Assembly (NCBI GenBank): GCA_963789165.1
Contig: CAWBJP010000003.1
Span: 310,001 to 374,000, forward strand
DNA: 64,000 bases
From: CAWBJP01 sp963789165
GTDB lineage: Bacteria; Actinomycetota; Acidimicrobiia; IMCC26256; BP-133
Direction: 5' to 3'
The position numbers and the translations under genes are program-made. Shown in pieces: positions 58,484 to 64,000 of this stretch. The notes beneath the pieces are model-generated. The model saw nothing but the letters and a program-made list of their open reading frames with translations, was not told the DNA's origin and made no database searches. Position 1 is the first letter of the stretch. The number at the start of each line of letters is the position of its first letter.

Positions 58484-59284
58484 TCAGTGGCCGGTGAAAG
58501 TCGGCTTGCGCTTGTCGAGGAAGGCCCGCACGCCCTCGTTGTGGTCCTTGGAGTCCATGAGGACGTTCTGGGCGATCATCTCGAGGGTGTGACCGGTGGT
58601 CATGTCGGTGTCGACACAGGCCCGCAGGACGGCTTTGGCCATTCCCAGAGCTAGGGGCGCCTTCTTGGCCAGCTTGGCACCCAGCGCCACCGCCTCGGTG
58701 ATCAGCTGATCGTCGTCGACCACCTTCCAGAGCAGCCCGTAACGCTGCGCCTCCTCGGCCGGCATGAGCTCGCCCAGCAGCACCATCTCCTTGGCCCGGG
58801 CCAGGCCGACCAGCTTGACGATGCGCGAGCACCCCCCGGAGGCGGGGATGAGGCCGATGTTGGCTTCGGGGAAGCCGAGGCGGGCGGAGCGGGCGGCGAG
58901 GCGGAAGTCGGAGGCCATGGCGATCTCCAGGCCCTCCCCCACCGCCGTGCCGTTGATGGCGGAGATGACCGGCTTGGGCAGGGTCTCCAGCGCCAGCAGG
59001 TCGGCCTTGTTGGCGAAGCGGAAGTACATGGGAGGCAGGTCGGCGGCCTGCTCGAACTCCCGCTCGAACTGTTCCATGTCGGCGCCGGCGGAGAATGCCT
59101 TGGTGCCCGCGCCGGTGAAGATCACGGCCCGCAGGTCAGGGTTGCCCGCCACCTCGGCCATGGCCTCCCGGATCTCGTCGAGCATGGCGATGGTGACCGG
59201 GTTCATGGGCGGCCGGTTGAGCGTGATGAGCACGATCCCGGGCTCGGGCTCGTCCCACAGCAGCGTCTCGAACTTGGCGTCCAT
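58484..59284 (-). CDS. Enoyl-CoA hydratase/isomerase
   Basis: 266 residues; ATG 59284 chosen because AAGGAGG lies 6 nt ahead. MDAKFETLLWDEPEPGIVLI, RPPMNPVTIAMLDEIREAMA, AFSAGADMEQFEREFEQAAD, NGTAVGEGLEIAMASDFRLA, LGFPEANIGLIPASGGCSRI. The first catalytic-type Glu (FPEANIG) is present; the second position reads ASGG. Located beside the LLM oxidoreductase and decarboxylase-like genes, consistent with lipid or side-chain degradation. Confidence 0.86.
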   Translation of the reverse strand: MDAKFETLLWDEPEPGIVLITLNRPPMNPVTIAMLDEIREAMAEVAGNPDLRAVIFTGAGTKAFSAGADMEQFEREFEQAADLPPMYFRFANKADLLALETLPKPVISAINGTAVGEGLEIAMASDFRLAARSARLGFPEANIGLIPASGGCSRIVKLVGLARAKEMVLLGELMPAEEAQRYGLLWKVVDDDQLITEAVALGAKLAKKAPLALGMAKAVLRACVDTDMTTGHTLEMIAQNVLMDSKDHNEGVRAFLDKRKPTFTGH

Positions 59285-59376
59285 GGCCGGCCTCCTTGAG
59301 GGTCTCGGGCATTCTCGTCCGCGAAATGCCGCTGTGGACGGCAAAACGCCGACGAAATAGGCGAGCCCTCGCCCTT

Positions 59377-60134
59377 CTAGCCCGGGGGGATGTAGTCGAG
59401 TATGTGCTCGGTGGGGGCGTACTCCAGGTCGGCCCGGGTGTCGACGCCGATGATGGGATTGGTCACCACCATCTGGCCCCAGGCGTACCGCTCGCCCACG
59501 GAGGAGAACTTGAGGTTGAACCGGCCCCGGGTCGGATCCCGCAGCGCCCAGGCCCGGTTGACCTGGACCAGGCGGACGGGGTCATCGGACGGCTCGACCG
59601 TGCACCGGGGCGGAATCCGCACCGTGAGCTCGCCATCGATGACGATGCGCTCGGCTTCGTGCGCCCTCGATGCCGGTCAGGTCGAACACGGCCAGCTCCT
59701 CGCCCGAGGGCGCGGTCACCGTTCCCCGGACGGAACGCTCGGCAGGATCGTCGAGGAGCTCGACGAAGCCGGGGGCGGCGGGGTAGGCCCACACCTCGCG
59801 GCAGGGCGGCCAGGGCGACGGGGTTGTCGACGACGGCCTGGAGGACGTAGGTGCGGGCGAAGTTGCGGTAGCGGCAGGCCAGGGTCTGGGCCGCCAGCCG
59901 GAAGGGGCCGAAGGGGCTCTCGGGCACGTCGGTGACCACCAGCGTTCCGTACGGCGGCGTCGGCCGGGCCAGGCCGGCGGGGAGGACCCGGCGGGTGAAG
60001 TCGAGGTCGACCTCGAAGGCGAGCTTGACCAGCCGGGCGCCGGGCAGGGCCCAGGGCAGCGCCGGGTACAGCGGAGCGAGCTGGGGGGTGGTGGTCGGGA
60101 GGTCTCCGGCCGCCACCGTTCCATGGTCGGGCAT
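59377..60134 (-). CDS. Acetoacetate decarboxylase-family protein, two frameshifts
   Basis: About 252 residues. PWALPGARLVKLAFEVDLDF, LPAGLARPTPPYGTLVVTDV, ESPFGPFRLAAQTLACRYRN, then after a shift near 59795 REVWAYPAAPGFVELLDDPA and after one near 59665 IVIDGELTVRIPPRC and RFNLKFSSVGERYAWGQMVV. ADC-like beta barrel; whether the catalytic lysine is present cannot be judged. Thirteen bases downstream of the LLM oxidoreductase, so co-transcribed. Indels lie in GC-rich runs. Confidence 0.72.
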
Positions 60135-60147
60135 CGTCTGCGGCTCC

Positions 60148-61308
60148 CTACTTGGCGGTGGCGACGACGGGTTCGGACACGGCCGGGCCGCTGCCGTTGA
60201 CGTTGTGGGTTCCCCGCAGGTCCACGGCCGTCTCCTTGGTCTGGAACTTGGGCATGACCTCGGTGGCGAACAGGCGCAGCGAGTTGAGGACGTCGGCCTG
60301 GTCGATCGTCTGCTTGGAGTTGATGAGGAACATCACCCCGTCGCAGCCGATCGATTCCCAGCGCCGCAGAGACGAGATCACGTCGTCCGGGTCGCCGATG
60401 CAGAACCCGTCCTTGATGAGCGCCTTGGAGCCGGCCATGGAGTCTTTGCGCAGGGCGAAGAGCAGGCCGGGCGTGTTGTAGGCGTGGGCCGGATAGACCT
60501 GGTTGATCCCCACCGTCTTGGTGGCCAGCTCGTTGAAGCTGGCGATCAGCTTCTCGCCGATCTTCCGTCCCCGCTCCCGGTCCTCGTCGACGTAGAGCCA
60601 GTTCAGGTTGTTGGCCTGCTCGTTGACGAAGTCCCCCACCGGGTCGCAGTTGGCGATGATCCGGTGGTACTCGGCGATGCGGGCTTCCTGGTCGGCCGGG
60701 GTCCCGATGGACACGCCCAGCATCCCGATGCCCCGCTCGGCGGCCTGGATGGCCGTCTCCGGGGAGGACACCGCCACCCACAGGGGTGGGTGGGGCTTCT
60801 GCAGCGGCTTGGGCACGATCATCCGGGGCGGGATCTTGAAGAACTCCGAGTCCCAGGAGAACTCCTCCTGGGTCCACATCTTGGGGATGGCCCGCAGCGA
60901 GTCGTCCCACATGTCCTTGGTCTGGTCGGGGTCGATCCCGAAGCCGCCCAGCTCGGTCCAGGTCGTGGACCGGCCCGTGCCGAACTCCAGGCGCCCGTTG
61001 GAGATGATGTCCAGCCACGCCGCCCGCTCCGCCGCCCGTACCGGGTGGTTGTACTTCGGCAGCAGGGTGCAGATCCCGTGGCCGATGCGGATGTTCTTGG
61101 TGTGGCAGGCCACCGCCGTCAGCCACAGCTCGGGCGCCGAGGAGTGCGAGTACTCCTCCAGGAAGTGGTGCTCGACCGTCCACATCTGGTCGAAGCCGAG
61201 CTCGTCGGCCAGCTTCACCTGCTCGAGCGCCAGCTCATACATCCGCCGGTCGGCCGCCGACGTGAGCGGACGGGGAACCGAGAGCTCGAAGAAGATGCCG
61301 AACTTCAT
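60148..61308 (-). CDS. Luciferase-like (LLM) flavin-dependent monooxygenase
   Basis: 386 residues from ATG 61308. MKFGIFFELSVPRPLTSAAD, FDQMWTVEHHFLEEYSHSSA, TKNIRIGHGICTLLPKYNHP, RLEFGTGRSTTWTELGGFGI, PPLWVAVSSPETAIQAAERG, LGVSIGTPAD. Bacterial luciferase alpha-type fold with the WTVEHHF active-site loop. An in-frame upstream ATG at 61347 is less likely. Divergent from the aldehyde dehydrogenase; two palindromes lie between them, so expression is probably repressor-controlled. Confidence 0.88.
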   Translation of the reverse strand: MKFGIFFELSVPRPLTSAADRRMYELALEQVKLADELGFDQMWTVEHHFLEEYSHSSAPELWLTAVACHTKNIRIGHGICTLLPKYNHPVRAAERAAWLDIISNGRLEFGTGRSTTWTELGGFGIDPDQTKDMWDDSLRAIPKMWTQEEFSWDSEFFKIPPRMIVPKPLQKPHPPLWVAVSSPETAIQAAERGIGMLGVSIGTPADQEARIAEYHRIIANCDPVGDFVNEQANNLNWLYVDEDRERGRKIGEKLIASFNELATKTVGINQVYPAHAYNTPGLLFALRKDSMAGSKALIKDGFCIGDPDDVISSLRRWESIGCDGVMFLINSKQTIDQADVLNSLRLFATEVMPKFQTKETAVDLRGTHNVNGSGPAVSEPVVATAK

Positions 61309-61336
61309 GTGCGGAGGCCTCCGAAGAGCGGGCGAC

Positions 61337-61350
61337 TGAATCCTCATTCA
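61337..61350. promoter_or_regulatory. Palindrome TGAAT-N4-ATTCA near the LLM gene start
   Basis: Perfect 5-bp arms, 29 bases upstream of the LLM start. Similar in sequence (TGAAT/ATTCA) to the core of the second palindrome at 61391, so both may bind one TetR-type repressor. Confidence 0.5.
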
Positions 61351-61390
61351 AGCAGTAAGATGGGTCTTGGTCAAGCCACGTGCGGCGTTG

Positions 61391-61412
61391 ACACCGAATG
61401 ACCGTTCAGTGT
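61391..61412. promoter_or_regulatory. 22-bp TetR-like palindrome over the aldehyde dehydrogenase promoter
   Basis: Arms ACAC-N-GAA and TTC-N-GTGT around TGACCG. It overlaps TTGACA (61388-61393, -35) and precedes TAGGTA (61412-61417, spacing 18), so binding would block the rightward promoter. Confidence 0.55.
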
Positions 61413-61471
61413 AGGTATGGTGCTCAGCCCCGGTTTCCGGGGGGTTCACCGTCGATCAGGAGCGCGGATCT

Positions 61472-62923
61472 GTGGCTCTCGACACTATCTATGACGCCAG
61501 CTGCCTGATCGCCGGGTCGCCGGTCGAGGGCCGGCGGCGGGGTGAGATCCGCAACCCGGCCGACACCTCCGAGATGGTCGGCACCTATCCCCTGCTGGAA
61601 CCCGGCGACGTCGACGCCGCCGTGGAGGGTGCCCTCAAGGCCCAGCTGGCCTGGGCCGAGGTCCCCGCCGTGGAGCGGGCCGCGTTGGTCTCGGCCGCCG
61701 CCGACCGCGTCGCGGCCCTCGAGGGTCTCGACGAGCTGCTCATCCGGGAGCAGGGCAAGGTCCGCTGGGAGGCGTCCTTCGAGGTTGGCTTCATGGAAGC
61801 CATTGCGAGTTACTACGGCGAGTTGGCGCCGGCGCTGGACGCCGGAGTCACGGCGGTCGACGACGGGCTCGGCGTGCTGCGCATCTACCACGAACCGGTC
61901 GGTGTGGTGGGCGCCATCACGCCGTGGAACTGGCCCCTGGCCCTCTCTGCCATCAAGGTTGTTGCCGCTCTGGTGGCGGGGAACGCCATCGTCGTCAAGC
62001 CGGCCAGCTTCACGCCCCTCACCGTCCTCCGGGCGTTCGGTGAGATCGCCGACCTTTTTCCTCCCGGTCTGATCTCGGTGGTGACGGGGCCGGGCGGCAC
62101 TGTCGGCCGGCGCCTGCTGGAACACCCGGCGGTGCGCATGGTCGCGCTCACCGGTTCCACGGAGACGGGCCGCGAGGTGGCCTCCGTGGCCGGCCAGACC
62201 ATCAAGAAGGTCACCCTGGAGCTGGGCGGGAACGACGCCGCCCTGATCCTCGACGACGCCACCGTCGACGAGCACCTGTGCGGCGGCCTGGTCTCGGGGG
62301 CGTTCACCGCCACCGGGCAGCTGTGCTTCGGTACCAAACGGGTCTACGCCCCCACGCGCCTGGCCGGGGCGGTGGCCGAGGGGATGGCCGAGATCCTCGA
62401 CCAGTACGTGATCGGCGACGGGCTGGAGCCGGAGACGTCGATGGGTCCGCTCAACAACGCCGCCCAGCGGGACTTCGTCACCGGGCTGGTGGACGAGGCC
62501 GAAGCGCTCGGCGGTCACGTGCGGACGTGCGGCGAACTGCGGGGCGACCCCGAGCGCGGCTTCTTTCTCCTGCCGTCGGTTGTTACCGGCCTCGACGACT
62601 CAGCCCGCCTCGTGCGCGAGGAGCAGTTCGGCCCCGCCCTCCCCGTCCTCGCCTACGACGACCTCGATGACGCCATCGCCCGGGTCAACGACACCGAGTT
62701 CGGCCTGGCCAGCTCTATCTGGAGCGCCGACGAGGACCGGGCCGCCCGCCTGGCCCGGCGCATCCAGGCCGGCGCCACGTTTGTCAACAACAGCGGCCTG
62801 TTCGCCATCGACATCAAAGGCCCCATGGGAGGGGTGAAGCAGAGCGGCATCGGCCGGGAGTTGGCCGCCGACGGGCTCTACTCCTACACCGAACCCCACA
62901 CCGTCTCCACCCGCCACCTCTAG
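61472..62923 (+). CDS. Aldehyde dehydrogenase family protein
   Basis: 483 residues from GTG with AGGAG upstream. AITPWNWPLALSAIKVVAAL, VALTGSTETGREVASVAGQT, catalytic Glu in VTLELGGNDAALIL, catalytic Cys in TGQLCFGTKRVYAP, EEQFGPALPVLAYDDLDDAI, and VKQSGIGRELAADGLYSYTE. Complete. First gene of a rightward set with SCP2 and SDR genes, under the palindromic operator. It would oxidise an aldehyde made by the divergent monooxygenase; inferred. Confidence 0.9.
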   Translation: MALDTIYDASCLIAGSPVEGRRRGEIRNPADTSEMVGTYPLLEPGDVDAAVEGALKAQLAWAEVPAVERAALVSAAADRVAALEGLDELLIREQGKVRWEASFEVGFMEAIASYYGELAPALDAGVTAVDDGLGVLRIYHEPVGVVGAITPWNWPLALSAIKVVAALVAGNAIVVKPASFTPLTVLRAFGEIADLFPPGLISVVTGPGGTVGRRLLEHPAVRMVALTGSTETGREVASVAGQTIKKVTLELGGNDAALILDDATVDEHLCGGLVSGAFTATGQLCFGTKRVYAPTRLAGAVAEGMAEILDQYVIGDGLEPETSMGPLNNAAQRDFVTGLVDEAEALGGHVRTCGELRGDPERGFFLLPSVVTGLDDSARLVREEQFGPALPVLAYDDLDDAIARVNDTEFGLASSIWSADEDRAARLARRIQAGATFVNNSGLFAIDIKGPMGGVKQSGIGRELAADGLYSYTEPHTVSTRHL

Positions 62924-62955
62924 CCGCCGCCACCACCTACAAGGGAGGACGTCCA

Positions 62956-63354
62956 GTGGCCACCTTCGCCAACGCCCAGCAGGTCTACGACAACATCGGG
63001 GCCTTCCTGGACAAGATCACCAAGGACGAGGAGCTGGGACCGAAGTTCGTGGCCGCCGACACCTCGTTCCTCGTCAAGTACACCGATCCCGAGTCCTCCA
63101 TGCTGGTGGACGCCACCGTCGACCCCCCGACGGTCGTCATGGAGCCCGGACCCGTTGAGTCCGAGATCACGCTGGAGATGGCGGCCGACGACGGGCACGC
63201 CTTCTGGATGGGCGAGCTCAACATGGCCCTGGCCCTGGCCAAGGGCAAGGTCAAGGTGCAGGGGCCGATCTCCAAGATCATGAAGCTGCTCCCGGCCATG
63301 CGGCCCGCCTTCCCCAAGTACAAGGCCTTCCTCGACGAGAAGGGTGGGGTGTAG
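62956..63354 (+). CDS. SCP2 sterol/lipid-carrier domain protein
   Basis: 132 residues from GTG after GGGAGG. FLVKYTDPESSMLVDATVDP, VESEITLEMAADDGHAFWMG, ELNMALALAKGKVKVQGPIS, KIMKLLPAMRPAFPKYKAFL: the standard SCP2 lipid-binding fold with the terminal helix that lines the cavity. No signal peptide. Between aldehyde dehydrogenase and SDR, consistent with presenting a hydrophobic acyl or steroid substrate to cytoplasmic enzymes. Confidence 0.88.
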   Translation: MATFANAQQVYDNIGAFLDKITKDEELGPKFVAADTSFLVKYTDPESSMLVDATVDPPTVVMEPGPVESEITLEMAADDGHAFWMGELNMALALAKGKVKVQGPISKIMKLLPAMRPAFPKYKAFLDEKGGV

Positions 63355-63358
63355 GCAC

Positions 63359-64000
63359 ATGGCTCGTTTTGACGGCAAGGTCGCCATCGTCACCGGCGCC
63401 GGCCAGGGCCTGGGCCGGGCCTACGCCGAGGCGCTGGCGGCCGAGGGGGCCAAGGTGGTCATCGCCGAGATCGCTGAGGGGAAGGCCAAGGAGGTGGCTG
63501 AGGCCATCACCGCCGCCGGTGGTGACGCCATTGCGGTGACGACCGACGTCACCGACCCGGCCAGCTGCGAGGCCATGGCGGCGGCGGCGTTGGAGCACTA
63601 CGGCGGGATCGACATCCTCATCAACAACGCCGCCATCTACGACGGGCTGCATATGGAAGCGTTCGAGGACTTCGACGTGGCGGAGTTCGACCGGGTGATG
63701 GCCGTCAACGTGAAAGGCGTGTGGCTGGCCAGCCGGGCCGTCACCCCCCACATGCGGGCCAAGCGCTACGGCAAGATCGTCAACGTCTCATCGACGGTGG
63801 CCTACGTCGGCCCTCCCCTGCTGCTTCACTACGTCGCCTCCAAGGGGGCGGTGGTGGCCATGACGAAGGCGATGGCCAAGGAGCTGGGCGAGGTCGGGAT
63901 CCGGGTGACGGGTGTCGCCCCCGGGATGACCTTCACCGACGCCACGAAGCACCTGCTGCCCGACCCGATCATGGGCGACATGTTCATGGAGATGCAGGCC
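63359..64000 (+). CDS. Short-chain dehydrogenase/reductase, 3'-partial
   Basis: ATG 63359, four bases after the SCP2 stop; runs off the window after 214 codons. VAIVTGAGQGLGRAYAEALA (cofactor loop), VVIAEIAEGKAKEVAEAI, TTDVTDP, ILINNAAIYDG, KIVNVSSTVAYVG and YVASKGAVVAMTKAMAKELG with the catalytic Tyr and Lys. The acidic IAEIAE strand end suggests NAD(H). Likely acts with the aldehyde dehydrogenase and SCP2 protein. Confidence 0.88.
   Translation, partial: MARFDGKVAIVTGAGQGLGRAYAEALAAEGAKVVIAEIAEGKAKEVAEAITAAGGDAIAVTTDVTDPASCEAMAAAALEHYGGIDILINNAAIYDGLHMEAFEDFDVAEFDRVMAVNVKGVWLASRAVTPHMRAKRYGKIVNVSSTVAYVGPPLLLHYVASKGAVVAMTKAMAKELGEVGIRVTGVAPGMTFTDATKHLLPDPIMGDMFMEMQA

Overview
The window looks like chromosome of a very G+C-rich actinobacterium, most likely Acidimicrobiia or a relative. 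The reasons are gene content (F420/flavin LLM oxidoreductases, many acyl-CoA dehydrogenases, SCP2 and SDR genes, a MocR/PPOX pair, a NarK/HemD-regulator pair of the mycobacterial type), pervasive 4-bp start/stop overlaps, and frequent leaderless-type promoters (a TANNNT box 7-8 nt before a start codon with no Shine-Dalgarno). No rRNA, tRNA, CRISPR array or complete transposase is seen. LAYOUT. 1-8.5 kb: assimilatory nitrate reduction. nirB, nirD, an iron-sulfur/DmsC-like fusion and a NarB/NasC-type molybdenum subunit run leftwards; narK and a HemD/winged-helix protein run rightwards. The leftward genes carry an exceptional density of frameshifts although their encoded segments are intact and of family-typical total length, which points to sequence error more than decay. 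8.5-18 kb: a channel-like membrane protein, a cyclase/AAA/TPR signalling protein, CysQ, a MocR regulator divergent from a PPOX flavoprotein, a zinc-ribbon microprotein, an S51-like peptidase and an aldo/keto reductase. 18-24 kb: a leftward operon of acyl-CoA dehydrogenase, an AroQ-like/alpha-beta hydrolase fusion, a GuaD-like deaminase, a crotonase and two small membrane proteins, then a secreted Thr-rich-stalk protein. 24-32 kb: tryptophan/anthranilate catabolism. Rightward: LLM oxidoreductase, aminobenzoyl-CoA monooxygenase/reductase-like protein, SDR, crotonase, RidA. Leftward: kynA, kynU-like and a NagB-like gene. With the formamidase-like fusion at 20-21 kb and a benzoate-CoA-ligase-family gene at 46-48 kb, the whole route tryptophan > formylkynurenine > kynurenine > anthranilate > anthraniloyl-CoA > ring reduction can be drawn. 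32.4-40.7 kb: an accessory island of less extreme base composition, bracketed by a 13-bp direct repeat, with a displaced gene tail and a 20-bp kynA fragment at its right end. It holds HIRAN, PH-like, potassium-channel, winged-helix, DUF4145-like and paired unknown genes, but no intact integrase. 40.7-47.7 kb: an uncharacterised molybdoenzyme operon (ferredoxin-NrfD fusion, Mo/W-bisPGD catalytic subunit without Tat signal, TorD chaperone) followed by the aryl-CoA ligase. 47.7-50.6 kb: a nitroreductase, chelatase-type AAA ATPase and VWA operon. 50.7-64 kb: lipid/steroid-like metabolism: three acyl-CoA dehydrogenases, a CrtI-like oxidoreductase divergent from two AveC-like membrane proteins, GrpB, a crotonase, an acetoacetate-decarboxylase-like protein, a luciferase-like monooxygenase divergent from aldehyde dehydrogenase, SCP2 and SDR, with two TetR-type palindromes in the divergent promoter. 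Single frameshifts also occur near 27.1, 37.8, 44.2, 44.7, 45.1, 45.7, 45.8, 55.3, 59.7 and 59.8 kb.
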